From assembly GCF_022811605.1 (NCBI RefSeq), contig NZ_CP094533.1, positions 806,001 through 870,000 of the forward strand: DNA of 64,000 nt, given 5' to 3'. Below are positions 25,209-34,429 of this stretch, piece after piece. Both the position numbers and the translations under genes were made by a program. The notes under the pieces were generated by a model, which worked only from the letters and a program-made list of their open reading frames with translations, was not told the DNA's origin and did not search any database. The first letter of the stretch is position 1. Every line of letters begins with the position of its first letter. This DNA is from Agromyces soli. GTDB taxonomy: Bacteria > Actinomycetota > Actinomycetes > Actinomycetales > Microbacteriaceae.

Positions 25209-27803
25209 TCAGTCCGCTCGGGTGAGGGTGCGCACGAGCGCCATCGCCTCCTTCGGCGACACCTCCGGCAGGTACGCCTTGCCGACGGCGATGCCGATCG
25301 CGGGCAGCATGAGCGGGTCCGCATAGCTCATCGAGATCGTGCGGTACTCCGGGTTGAACTTCGCCTTGAAGCGGAACAGCGAGGAGAAGCCGTACGCCGG
25401 CTCGAGCGTGCGCCCGAGCCACTCGAGCAGGCGGCTCATCGCGGTCGGCGGGGGCGGCTCCTCGCCCGGGGCGAGGGGCTTCGTCGCGAGCGGCGCGCCC
25501 GACAGGCTCAGCACCTCGGACCCGGCCTCCTTCATGTGCAGTGCGGCGGAGGCGATGAGGAACTCCATGATCCCGTTCATCGAGCCGTCGGCCCGGCGCA
25601 TGAAGTCGATCGTCCAGCCGACGACTTCGCCGTCGCGGTGCACGGGCAGCCAGCTCGTCACCGCCTGCAGTCGGCCGTCGGGGCCGACGGCGAGCATGAG
25701 CCGCACCTCCGGGTCCTTCAGCTCCGCCATCCCGCCGAGCGTGAAGCCCATCTCTGGCAGCTCCTTCTCGGCGACCCACTCCTCCGAGATCGCGGTGATC
25801 TCGGCGATCGTGGGCCGGGGCAGCTCCTCCCAACTCGCCCAGACGGTCGTCATCCCCTCCTTGATCCCGCGGTTCAGGGCCTGGCGCACCTTCTGCCACG
25901 GCTTGCCGGTGAGCTCGAGCCCGGTCGTGCGCACGACGGTCTCCTCGCCGACCGACATGTGCTGCCAGCCGAGCTCGTCGAAGACGGGCAGCAGTTCGTC
26001 GTGCACGCTGTAGAACACCGGGCTCCAGTTGCGCGCGTCGCAGAATGCGGCGAACTCGCGCACCGTGGCGGCGAGGCGCTCGGGGGCGCAGATCGGGTCG
26101 GACATCGTGATCGCGATGCCGTTGATCTCGCGGTAGGCGACGGCCGCGTCGCCGTCCGCGCTGAACCACGGCGTGTTGCCGGGCCAGGTCGCCATGAAGC
26201 CGAGCGTGCCACCGCCGTGACGGTGCAGCAGCGTCCGCAGCCGCGCCGCGTCACCGCCGGCCGCGGGCCCGGCCGGTCGGTGCATGACGTGGACGGCCGC
26301 GACGACGAAGACCGTCCAGAACGCCACGCCGACCCATTCGTAGAGGAAGCTCGCGAGGTCGTGCCCGGGCAGCACGATGGGATCGGTCGCGGCGAGGAAG
26401 TGCGGCGGCACGAAGCGCTTGAGGGTGTCGAGGGCGACGTCTCCGGGGGTGGCCGCCGGCCAGTACTCCCGGATCGTCGCGAGGCCGACCGCGAGGTACG
26501 CGACCGCCAGCACCACGAACGACCCGGCAACGACCGAGACGAAGCGGACGAGCGCCCGCCGCTCCAGGCGGATTCGGAAGTGCCGCCTGGTCACGATGAG
26601 CAGCACGATCACCGCGATCGGCAGCAGCGCGATCGCCGCGAGCCAGACCAGCAGCTCGCCGAGGTCGAACACCGACCAGTCGCCCGCGTCGAGGTCGCCG
26701 AGCTCGTTCGTGACCTCGAAGGCCGGCCGGGCGAAGAGCAGCACCGCCGCGTTCACCGCGATGGCGAGCCAGAGCGCGAAGCGCCGGCCCTGATGCAGCC
26801 CCCAGGCGGCGAGCAGCAGCAGCACGACCGGCACGAACGACAGCAGGAACATGCCGACGCCCTGCGCCGAGAGCAGGGTGAGCTGACGCAGGCAGTCCTC
26901 GGCGAGCGGGGCCGCATCGCCGCAGCTGCGCTCCACCGCATCGAGGTCGACGGGCTGGTCGGCGAAGAGGAAGGAGCCGAAGGCGAAGGGCGTCAGCTCG
27001 GTGCGGGTGGCGAAGGCGACGACCGGGCCGAGCCCGGTGACCGCGACGACGGCGGCGATGAGGGTGCGCGTCTCGCGATGCGAGCTGCGTGGAATGCGGA
27101 GCACGGATGCGTCGCGCGCCAGCAGTGCGCCGAAGGGACCGGCGACCAGCACCGCGATGAGCCGGTACACGTCGGAGGAGTCGCCGTCGTAGAGCACGAA
27201 GATGCAGAGAAAGGCGAGCGTGACCACCCGGAACCGCCGACGCCACAGCGGCCCCATGAACGCGGTCGCGGTGATCAGCGCGCCCGCGATGCCGGTCAGC
27301 GGGTCGAGCGTGAGATCGACGGAGGTGCCGCTCGCCCACCACTCGCCCGCGAGCGATCCGACCCACTGCAGCAGGACGCCGACGAGCACACCGACCGTGC
27401 CGGTCACGAGGAGCGCGAGCACCGTGCGGCCCGTGCCCATCCGCCGTTCCGCGACGCCGAGCAGCAGCACGCTCGCGAGCACCCCGGCGACGAGTTGGAA
27501 CGGATCCCACGGGATCACGAGCGCGCTCAGCACGGTCCACCACCGGCCGGCGTCGATCGTCGTCAGCACCCCCGCGGCCCACTGCGCCTCGGTCGCGTGG
27601 GACGGCGGGCCGGCGACGGTGCCGGCGACGACGGCCGTCACGATCAGGAGGGCCGCGAAGCCGAGGCTGAAGGGGATGCGCCGGGCGAACTGCCCGAGCG
27701 CCTCGCCGGTCGATCGGAGCCGTCCGACGGGCTCGGCGTCGAGCAGGACCGGCGCGCCCCCGCCGGCGCCCTGCGCCCCGCCCGCGCCCGCCCCGGCGCT
27801 CAC
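25209..27803 (-). CDS. Aminoacyl-phosphatidylglycerol synthase-like membrane protein (DUF2156)
   Basis: Protein of 864 residues. The first ~500 residues hold many hydrophobic helices, beginning with a rhomboid-like block (RWWTVLSALVIPWDPFQLV...GVAERRMGTGRTVLALLVTG). The C-terminal ~330 residues are a soluble GNAT-like LPG_synthase_C/DUF2156 domain, with TLGFMATWPGNTPWFSADGDAAVAYR, KPWQKVRQALNRGIKEGM and VVGWTIDFMRRADGSMNGIMEFLI. Such proteins transfer an amino acid from aminoacyl-tRNA to a membrane lipid. The GTG at 27803 overlaps the stop of the hydrolase gene, so the two are coupled. Which amino acid is used is unknown. Confidence 0.85.
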   Translation of the reverse strand: MSAGAGAGGAQGAGGGAPVLLDAEPVGRLRSTGEALGQFARRIPFSLGFAALLIVTAVVAGTVAGPPSHATEAQWAAGVLTTIDAGRWWTVLSALVIPWDPFQLVAGVLASVLLLGVAERRMGTGRTVLALLVTGTVGVLVGVLLQWVGSLAGEWWASGTSVDLTLDPLTGIAGALITATAFMGPLWRRRFRVVTLAFLCIFVLYDGDSSDVYRLIAVLVAGPFGALLARDASVLRIPRSSHRETRTLIAAVVAVTGLGPVVAFATRTELTPFAFGSFLFADQPVDLDAVERSCGDAAPLAEDCLRQLTLLSAQGVGMFLLSFVPVVLLLLAAWGLHQGRRFALWLAIAVNAAVLLFARPAFEVTNELGDLDAGDWSVFDLGELLVWLAAIALLPIAVIVLLIVTRRHFRIRLERRALVRFVSVVAGSFVVLAVAYLAVGLATIREYWPAATPGDVALDTLKRFVPPHFLAATDPIVLPGHDLASFLYEWVGVAFWTVFVVAAVHVMHRPAGPAAGGDAARLRTLLHRHGGGTLGFMATWPGNTPWFSADGDAAVAYREINGIAITMSDPICAPERLAATVREFAAFCDARNWSPVFYSVHDELLPVFDELGWQHMSVGEETVVRTTGLELTGKPWQKVRQALNRGIKEGMTTVWASWEELPRPTIAEITAISEEWVAEKELPEMGFTLGGMAELKDPEVRLMLAVGPDGRLQAVTSWLPVHRDGEVVGWTIDFMRRADGSMNGIMEFLIASAALHMKEAGSEVLSLSGAPLATKPLAPGEEPPPPTAMSRLLEWLGRTLEPAYGFSSLFRFKAKFNPEYRTISMSYADPLMLPAIGIAVGKAYLPEVSPKEAMALVRTLTRAD

Positions 27804-29101
27804 GGCGCCACCAGCCCGAGCCGCGGGTACAGCACGTCGAAGCCCTCGTCGAGGCCGCCGAGGAGGGCGGAGACGCCGTGGTCGGCGCCGGGCACGATGA
27901 ACGTCGTCGTCGCGACGCCGGCGACCGTCGCGGCATCCGCCAGCGCCTCGGCGCTGGCGACGTAGGCCGGATCGTTCTCGCCCGCCGTGAAGACGGCCGT
28001 CGAGTCCGGATAGGGCGCCTTCGCCGCCATGATGTTCGCGGGCTTCACGGCGTCGTAGGCCGCCTGGTCGCCGTTGAAGACGTCGCGCAGGGTGTCCTGC
28101 GGGTGCTCGGCGCCGGCGTACTCCACGGGGGACACCGCCAGGATGTTGCCGAACACCTCGGGGTACTTCGCGCCGAAGTAGGCGGCGCAGCCGCCGCCGT
28201 TGGAGTAGCCGGCGACGGTCCAGCTCGCGGCGCTCCGCAGCACGTCGAGGTGCTCGCGGGCCCAGGGCACGACATCCTGCATCACGTAGCTCTCCACCTT
28301 CCCGAGGTCCGTGTCGAGGCACATGGGGTCGTCGGCCGGGTCGCCGAGCTGGTCGACGACGAGCGCGATGGGGGCGAGGCCGCCGTGCGCCGCCGCGTGC
28401 TCGTCGAGCACCTTCGCGATGAACTGCGGATCGGGGTCGCCGGGCTGGCCCATCATCATGATCACGAGCGGGAGCCGCGGCGCGTCGGCGACGAGGGCGG
28501 CCGGCGGCAGGTAGAGCTGCGCGGGGCGCGCGTCGAAGCCGGAGTTCGTGGTCGGGATGCCGCCGGGCACGAGCCCCGTCTCCCCGTGCGCCGGCAGATC
28601 GGCGGGCGGCTGCCAGGTGGCGTACAGCGGCTCGGCGGGATCGCTCGTCTCGGCCGGGTCCGGGGCGGGGATGTCGATCGGGTCCGCCGTCGAGATGCCG
28701 AGCATCGCGCCGATCGTGGTGTCGATGCCGTAGGCGGCGTTCACGCCGACCGCCGCGGTGACGGCGAAGACCGGGATGGCGAGGAGCGCGACGAGCTTGC
28801 GCCACCAGCGCGAGCGCCAGAGGTTCCAGATCGCCAGCAGGATCGCTCCCGAGGCGAGGGGCACCCAGAGCCAGGCGGCGTCGGCGACCGGGCCGCCGAA
28901 GAGGTCGAGGAAGTTGGCGCAGAGCCACAGCACCGCGCCGCCGATGAGCCCGCCCACGATGAGGATGATGATCGCCGTCATGACCCAGCCGCCGCTGCGC
29001 TCCCGGCCGAGCAGGTAGAGCAGCAGGAGCACCGCGAGCACCGAGAGGGCGATCGGGAACCAGCCGTCGACCACGCTCACCTCGAGCAGCGCGTCCAGCA
29101 T
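27800..29101 (-). CDS. Membrane-anchored alpha/beta hydrolase (esterase)
   Basis: Protein of 433 residues with about four N-terminal membrane helices and a C-terminal esterase domain. The nucleophile elbow is WTVAGYSNGGGCAAYF, and an Asp (FTAGENDPAY) and a His (VPGADHGVSALL) complete a triad. The ATG at 29101 was chosen for its GGGGGG site; the frame extends upstream without support. It is co-transcribed with an aminoacyl-lipid synthase-like gene. Enterococcal AhyD shows that such synthases can be paired with a hydrolase that removes the amino acid from the lipid; that role is inferred here. Confidence 0.8.
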   Translation of the reverse strand: MLDALLEVSVVDGWFPIALSVLAVLLLLYLLGRERSGGWVMTAIIILIVGGLIGGAVLWLCANFLDLFGGPVADAAWLWVPLASGAILLAIWNLWRSRWWRKLVALLAIPVFAVTAAVGVNAAYGIDTTIGAMLGISTADPIDIPAPDPAETSDPAEPLYATWQPPADLPAHGETGLVPGGIPTTNSGFDARPAQLYLPPAALVADAPRLPLVIMMMGQPGDPDPQFIAKVLDEHAAAHGGLAPIALVVDQLGDPADDPMCLDTDLGKVESYVMQDVVPWAREHLDVLRSAASWTVAGYSNGGGCAAYFGAKYPEVFGNILAVSPVEYAGAEHPQDTLRDVFNGDQAAYDAVKPANIMAAKAPYPDSTAVFTAGENDPAYVASAEALADAATVAGVATTTFIVPGADHGVSALLGGLDEGFDVLYPRLGLVAP

Positions 29102-29211
29102 GCGACCCCCCAGCATCCCCGCGTTGAGCACAGGGTAGCGGGCAGGGGCTCGAGCGCCACGGATTTCCGTAGGATTGCAGGTGAACCCCTTCACCGACCA
29201 TTGGAGCCACC

Positions 29212-30597
29212 GTGGCCGCACCCAGCACGCTCGACGCCGTCATCACCCTCGCCCAGCATCGCGGATTCGTCTTCCAAGCCGGCGAGATCTACGGCGGCTC
29301 GCGCTCCGCGTGGGACTACGGCCCCCTCGGCGTCGAGCTGAAGGAGAACATCAAGCGCCAGTGGTGGCGCTACATGGTGCAGCAGCGCGACGACATCGTC
29401 GGCCTCGACTCCAGCGTCATCCTGCCGAAGCAGGTGTGGGAGGCGTCCGGCCACGTCGAGGTGTTCAGCGACCCGCTCATCGAGTGCCTCAGCTGTCACA
29501 AGCGCTTCCGCGAGGATCACCTCATCGAGGCCTTCGAAGCAAAGAAGGGCCGCGAGCCCGAGGGCGGCCTCGCCGAGATCGTCTGCCCCAACTGCGGCAC
29601 CCGCGGCCAGTGGACCGAGCCGCGCGCCTTCTCCGGCCTCCTGAAGACCTACCTCGGCGTCGTCGACGACGAGTCGGGCCTGCACTACCTGCGCCCCGAG
29701 ACCGCGCAGGGCATCTTCGTGAACTTCGCGAACGTGCTGCAGGCGGCGCGCATGAAGCCTCCGTTCGGCATCGCGCAGATCGGCAAGAGCTTCCGCAACG
29801 AGATCACGCCCGGCAACTTCATCTTCCGCACGCGCGAGTTCGAGCAGATGGAGATGGAGTACTTCGTCGAGCCCGGCACCGACGAGGAGTGGTTCGACTA
29901 CTGGATCCAGCACTGCTGGGACTGGTTCACCGACCTCGGCATCGACCCCGAGAACATCCGTCGCTACGAGCACCCGCAGGAGAAGCTGAGCCACTACTCG
30001 AAGCGCACGATCGACATCGAGTACCGCTTCGGCTTCGCCGGCGGCGAGTGGGGCGAGCTCATGGGCGTCGCGAACCGCACCGACTTCGACCTGTCGACGC
30101 ACTCGAAGCACTCCGGCAAAGACCTGTCGTACTTCGACCAGTCGAAGAACGAGCGCTGGGTGCCGTACGTGATCGAGCCGGCGTTCGGCCTCACGCGCGC
30201 GCTCATGGCGTTCCTCGTCGACGCGTACCACGTCGAGGAGGTGCAGAACGCGAAGGGCGGCACCGACCAGCGCACCGTGCTGAAGCTCGACCCGCGCCTC
30301 GCCCCGGTGAAGGCCGCGGTGCTGCCGCTGTCGCGCAACGAGAAGCTCTCGCCGCTCGCCCGCGACCTCGCCGCGAAGCTGCGCCGCACCTGGAACATCG
30401 ACTTCGACGACGCGGGCGCCATCGGCCGCCGATACCGCCGTCAGGACGAGATCGGCACCCCGTTCTGCATCACGGTCGACTTCGACTCGCTCGACGACGA
30501 CGCGGTGACGGTGCGTGACCGCGACACGATGTCGCAGGAGCGGGTGCCGCTCGCCGAGCTCGAGGGCTACCTGGCGACGCGCCTGCTCGGCGCCTGA
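29212..30597 (+). CDS. glyS: Glycyl-tRNA synthetase (alpha2 type)
   Basis: Class II synthetase of 461 residues. The N-terminus has [20 protein letters not shown], a Cys4 zinc site is visible in ECLSCHKRF and VCPNCGTRG, and [35 protein letters not shown] (motif 2) and [17 protein letters not shown] are strictly conserved. The C-terminal anticodon domain is [29 protein letters not shown] precedes the GTG, and TAGGAT at 29170-29175 may be the -10 box. It is divergent from the hydrolase gene. Confidence 0.97.
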   Translation: MAAPSTLDAVITLAQHRGFVFQAGEIYGGSRSAWDYGPLGVELKENIKRQWWRYMVQQRDDIVGLDSSVILPKQVWEASGHVEVFSDPLIECLSCHKRFREDHLIEAFEAKKGREPEGGLAEIVCPNCGTRGQWTEPRAFSGLLKTYLGVVDDESGLHYLRPETAQGIFVNFANVLQAARMKPPFGIAQIGKSFRNEITPGNFIFRTREFEQMEMEYFVEPGTDEEWFDYWIQHCWDWFTDLGIDPENIRRYEHPQEKLSHYSKRTIDIEYRFGFAGGEWGELMGVANRTDFDLSTHSKHSGKDLSYFDQSKNERWVPYVIEPAFGLTRALMAFLVDAYHVEEVQNAKGGTDQRTVLKLDPRLAPVKAAVLPLSRNEKLSPLARDLAAKLRRTWNIDFDDAGAIGRRYRRQDEIGTPFCITVDFDSLDDDAVTVRDRDTMSQERVPLAELEGYLATRLLGA

Positions 30598-30611
30598 TCG
30601 CGAGGATCGCC

Positions 30612-31055
30612 GTGGCCGTGGAGTCGGGGGCGGAGCGCGGCTCCGAGCCATCCGCCCTGCCCGATCTGCTCGTCGCGGCGATCGCGCTCGTCCGCGATCG
30701 CCGCGTGCTGATGGTGACCGCGCGCGAGCGCGAGGTGCACTACATGCCGGGCGGCAAGATCGACGACGGCGAGACCGCGGCCGAGGCGGCCGCTCGCGAA
30801 GCCCGCGAGGAGGTCTCGCTCGAGCTCGACCCCGCCGAGCTCGAGGAGCTCTTCGAGGTCGTCACGCAGGCGCACGGCGAGCCGGAGGGGCGGATGGTGC
30901 GCATGCGGGTCTTCCTGACGCGCACGGATGCCTCGCCGAGGGCGTCGGCCGAGGTCGGCGCCCTGCACTGGGTGACGACGGCCGAGCTCCACCGCTGCCC
31001 GCCGGCCGGAGCCGAGGTGCTCCGGCGTCTGGCCGCGAGCGGGCTCATCGACTAG
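30612..31055 (+). CDS. Nudix hydrolase
   Basis: Protein of 147 residues with an intact Nudix box beginning GGKIDDGETAAEAAAREARE and continuing EVSLEL; PPGGQ-type context is replaced by HYMPGGK. The residues before the box (LLVAAIALVRDRRVLMVTARE) form the first strands. These enzymes hydrolyse nucleoside diphosphates linked to another moiety; the substrate cannot be told. It starts 14 bases after glyS, with GCGAGGAT as a ribosome-binding site, so it is probably co-transcribed. Confidence 0.9.
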   Translation: MAVESGAERGSEPSALPDLLVAAIALVRDRRVLMVTAREREVHYMPGGKIDDGETAAEAAAREAREEVSLELDPAELEELFEVVTQAHGEPEGRMVRMRVFLTRTDASPRASAEVGALHWVTTAELHRCPPAGAEVLRRLAASGLID

Positions 31056-31070
31056 GGCCGGGCGGGCGGC

Positions 31071-31475
31071 ATGGAGTTCGGCACCACCAGCGATACGGGC
31101 TGGATCGGAGACGTGCGAGAGCTGGCGCACGAGCTCTCGGAGTCGTCCGCCGCGTTCGTGCAGGCGACCGAATCGGTCTCGGACGCGCTGTTCGTCGCGT
31201 TGCGATCGATGCCGCGAGAGCTGGCCCCGCGTTCCTTCGCTCGATTCGAGCGCCGCGATGCGGTGCTCATCGTGGACCTGCGGGTCGCGGAGCAAGACCT
31301 CGCCGGCCTGACGGCGGATGAGCAACGACGGCTTCTCGGCCCGCAGCTGCTGGCGCTGGTGTCGCGAGGAACGAAGTCGCGAACCGCGGCGTGGAGCCAG
31401 GAGGAGCGGTCGCTCATCCGCGTCGAGTTCGAGCGGATGCTGTCGAAGCTGAATTGGCTGCCCGCTGAGGTGTGA
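31071..31475 (+). CDS. Hypothetical protein
   Basis: Protein of 134 residues with no signal peptide or membrane helix. It is mostly helical by composition (VRELAHELSESSAAFVQATESVSDALFVAL at the front, EQRRLLGPQLLALVSRGTK and EERSLIRVEFERMLSKLNW later), with a central strand FERRDAVLIVDLRVAEQDL. I do not recognise a family. It starts 15 bases after the Nudix gene and has slightly lower GC than its neighbours. It could be the last gene of the glyS unit or the first of the accessory stretch containing the DUF222 relic. Confidence 0.65.
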   Translation: MEFGTTSDTGWIGDVRELAHELSESSAAFVQATESVSDALFVALRSMPRELAPRSFARFERRDAVLIVDLRVAEQDLAGLTADEQRRLLGPQLLALVSRGTKSRTAAWSQEERSLIRVEFERMLSKLNWLPAEV

Positions 31476-31565
31476 GGGCTGGGGCTGGGTGCTGGGGCGT
31501 CTTCGGGTTTTCCACAGCGCCACTTCGGGAGCCGGGTTCGAAGCTGTGTTCGATAGTCTTGGGGT

Positions 31566-32655
31566 ATGTCTCAGGCGCTGCACCTTTCCGACCCGGCCGA
31601 TCCGGCCGCGGTCGGTGCTGCCGAGTGGGCTGACCCTGGCTGGGCGTCGTTGGATGGGTGGCGGGCAGCGTCTGCGGCGGGCGGGTCACGGGCGGTGTTC
31701 GCCGAACTCCAAGCCACACTGGATGCCGCCGAGGGTGCCCTGCTGGAATCGAACCGCATGCAGGCCGCGCAACTCGACGCGTACCGGCAGGCGTTCGCCC
31801 TCGCCGACGCGCACCCGGAACTCTACGTCCACCCCGACGCGCACCACGGCCAGTCGCGCGGCGGCATCCCGGTCGCTGAGCTCGCCGCCCGCTCGGTCGC
31901 CGCGGAACTGTCCATGCGGTTACAGCTGCCCGCCGCGACGATCCGGTCCCGCGCCCACCACGCCACCACCGCGCACCGCCACCTGCCCCACCTCTGGGCC
32001 CGCTTCCGTGACGGGATCGCGTCGTATACCGAGGTACGGGCCGCGCTCGACACCCTCGACGGCATCCCCCTCACCACCCCCCCACCGTTCTCCCGCCGAT
32101 GCCGCAGCACTCGCCGTGTTCGACGAGACGCTCGCCGAACTAGCCGGCACTGTGCCACTCAGCAGGTTCCGCCAGCGTGCCCGACGGCTCCGCACCCGAC
32201 TCGAACCCCCAGAAACCACGACCGCCCGCCACCAGCGCGCCCACACCACCCGACGACTGATCCTCGAACCCGCCCCCGACGGGATGGCCTGGATCAGCCT
32301 CTCCCTCTCCGCCGTCGACGCCGCCGCCATCCACGCCCGCGTCACCGCCACCGCAACCCACCAGTCAGGCCAGGCCGACGAGACCCGCACCCTCGACCAA
32401 CTCCGCGCCGACACCGCCACCAACTGGCTCACCGGCCACAACACCCCCACCCTCAAACACCACACCAAATTCCGGGTCACCCGAACCCCCAACGGCACCA
32501 TCACCTGGCACACCCCCACCGGACACACCGCCACCACCACACCCCAACACCCGCACCCACCCCGGAACCCACCGAGCACCCCCGAACACCCACCCCACCA
32601 CTACACCGAACGCTCACCCGAACCCGAGCGCTACCCCGAACCCGCACCCTTCTGA
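31566..32655 (+). pseudogene. Degraded DUF222 (13E12-type) HNH endonuclease gene
   Basis: The reading begins at the ATG at 31566 (TAGTCT ends six bases upstream) and encodes the DUF222 N-terminus. At a run of seven C at 32077-32083 the frame must shift by one base to continue with ADAAALAVFDETLAELAGTVPL, the rest of DUF222. Near 32430-32460 the protein jumps from the DUF222 end (NWLTGHN) straight to TPTLKHHTKFRVTRTPNGTITWHTPTGHT, which normally lies after the HNH core, so the metal-binding HNH block is missing. The tail is Pro/His-rich. Both lesions argue for an inactive relic. The family is repetitive and multicopy in actinobacteria. Confidence 0.8.
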
Positions 32656-32782
32656 GCACCAGCCCGGCCCAGCCACGCCCGCCCGCCGTTCGCCGAGCCC
32701 CGCGCTGCCGACCCGCTTACCCCATCCACCCGTCGCTCGTCACCCTCCCCTCTCCCACGCACCGCCTGCCTAGACTTCGACC

Positions 32783-34429
32783 ATGACGATTCGACGGTTC
32801 CGGCGGGGCGACCACGAAACCGTCATCACCGAGCTCGGCATCGACGGCGGTCCGACGTACGTGCTCGTGCACGGCGTCGGCATGGGCCATCGCACCTGGT
32901 CCGACCTCGCCGAGACCCTCGCCCGCTCCGGCCGCGTGCTGGCGCTCGACCTCCCGGGCTTCGGTGACGCCCCGGAGCCCGAGGAGTCGCTCGACATGGC
33001 GTCGTCGGGCGCCTACCTCGGGGAGCTGGTCGCGACCGAGTCCCCGGGCGAGCCGGTGGTGCTCGTCGGACATTCGATGGGCACCCAGATCGTCGCCGAA
33101 ACGGCGGCGCAGCGCCCCGAGCTCGTCGCCGCCGTCATCCTCATCGCCCCGACGATCAACCGCCGGGAGCGCACCGCCGGGATGCAGGCGCTCCGCCTCG
33201 TCCAGGACCTCGCGTTCAGCCACCTCAAGGTGCTCGCGCTCGGCGTCCGCTACTACGTCCAGGCCGGACCGCGCTGGTACTTCGCGAAGCTCGCCGACAT
33301 GCTCGCCCATCGCATCGAGCTCGTGCTGCCGCGCATCCGGGCGCGAACCCTCGTCGTCCGCGGCGAGCACGACCAGGTCGCCCCGCGCGACTGGGCCGAA
33401 CTGGTCACGGCCCTCCTGCCCGACGGGCGCCTCGTCGAGGTCGCGGGGCGCGGGCACGAGACCATGATCACCGCGGGCGCCGAGGTCGCGCGACTCGTGG
33501 CGGCGCACGCCGCGGGCGAACCGGTCGGACATCCCGTCGCCCAGCCCGTGCCGACCGGTCGCCGCGAGCGCCCCGACACCCGACCGGCGACGACGGGCGA
33601 CGGCGTGCCGTGGTGGCGCGCCGCGCGCTGGTGGGCCGCGGACTACCTCTACGCGGGCTGGCGCCACCTCGCGGCACCGTTCGATCGGCGCGACGCGAGG
33701 CACTGGCAACGCGGCGACGACTCGCTGCCCGAGGTGGTCCTGCTGCCGGGCATCTACGAGCACTGGACCTTCCTGCGCCCGCTCGCCGAACGCCTGCACC
33801 GTGCGGGCCATCGCGTCCGCGTCGTGCACGGCCTCGGCGCGAACCGCCGGCCGATCTCGGCGACCGCGGCGCTGCTCGGCCGGGCGCTCTCCCGCCGTTC
33901 GGCGCCGCCGGCGGGCCGGGTGATCGTCGGGCACTCCAAGGGCGGGCTCGTCGGCAAGCAGCTGCTCGTCGACGAGCTGCAGCGAGCGGACGCCACCGGT
34001 TCGGCCCCGGGTGCCGAGCTCGGACTGCTCGGTGTCGTCGCGATCTGCACGCCCTTCGGCGGTTCGAGCCGCGCCCGCTTCTTCTTCGCCGACCGGAGCC
34101 TGCTCGCCCTGCTGCCGGGCGACGCCACGATCCACGCGCTCGGGGAGGCGCGCGAGGTCGACGCCCGCATCGTCTCGGTCTTCGGCCGCTGGGACCCGCA
34201 CATCCCCGACGGCAGCGAGTTGCCCGGCGCACGCAACATCGAGGTGCCGGTCGCCGGCCACTTCCGCGTGCTCGGCGCACCCGAAACGGCGCGCGCAGTG
34301 CTCGACGGCATCGCCGGGCTGGCGGAACAGGAGGGCGCGCGCGTCGCGAACGCACCCGAGGCAGCCGAGGCGACCAAGGCACCCGCAGAAACAGCAGCAA
34401 CCGCGGCTGCCGCGCCGACGCCGAGTTAG
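32783..34429 (+). CDS. Tandem two-domain alpha/beta hydrolase
   Basis: Protein of 548 residues made of two hydrolase-like halves. The first has VLVHGVGMGHRTW, a nucleophile elbow VVLVGHSMGTQ, an acid in VRGEHDQVAPRDW and GRGHET. The second begins at about residue 310 with VVLLPGIYEHWTFL and has VIVGHSKGGLVG, SVFGRWDPHIPD and VPVAGHFRVL. Each half thus keeps its own Ser, acid and His candidates. A Pro/Arg-rich linker joins them, and an Ala/Glu-rich tail follows. No signal peptide is seen. TAGACT ends six bases before the ATG. The substrate is unknown. It overlaps the end of the convergent beta-lactamase-like gene. Confidence 0.82.
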   Translation: MTIRRFRRGDHETVITELGIDGGPTYVLVHGVGMGHRTWSDLAETLARSGRVLALDLPGFGDAPEPEESLDMASSGAYLGELVATESPGEPVVLVGHSMGTQIVAETAAQRPELVAAVILIAPTINRRERTAGMQALRLVQDLAFSHLKVLALGVRYYVQAGPRWYFAKLADMLAHRIELVLPRIRARTLVVRGEHDQVAPRDWAELVTALLPDGRLVEVAGRGHETMITAGAEVARLVAAHAAGEPVGHPVAQPVPTGRRERPDTRPATTGDGVPWWRAARWWAADYLYAGWRHLAAPFDRRDARHWQRGDDSLPEVVLLPGIYEHWTFLRPLAERLHRAGHRVRVVHGLGANRRPISATAALLGRALSRRSAPPAGRVIVGHSKGGLVGKQLLVDELQRADATGSAPGAELGLLGVVAICTPFGGSSRARFFFADRSLLALLPGDATIHALGEAREVDARIVSVFGRWDPHIPDGSELPGARNIEVPVAGHFRVLGAPETARAVLDGIAGLAEQEGARVANAPEAAEATKAPAETAATAAAAPTPS

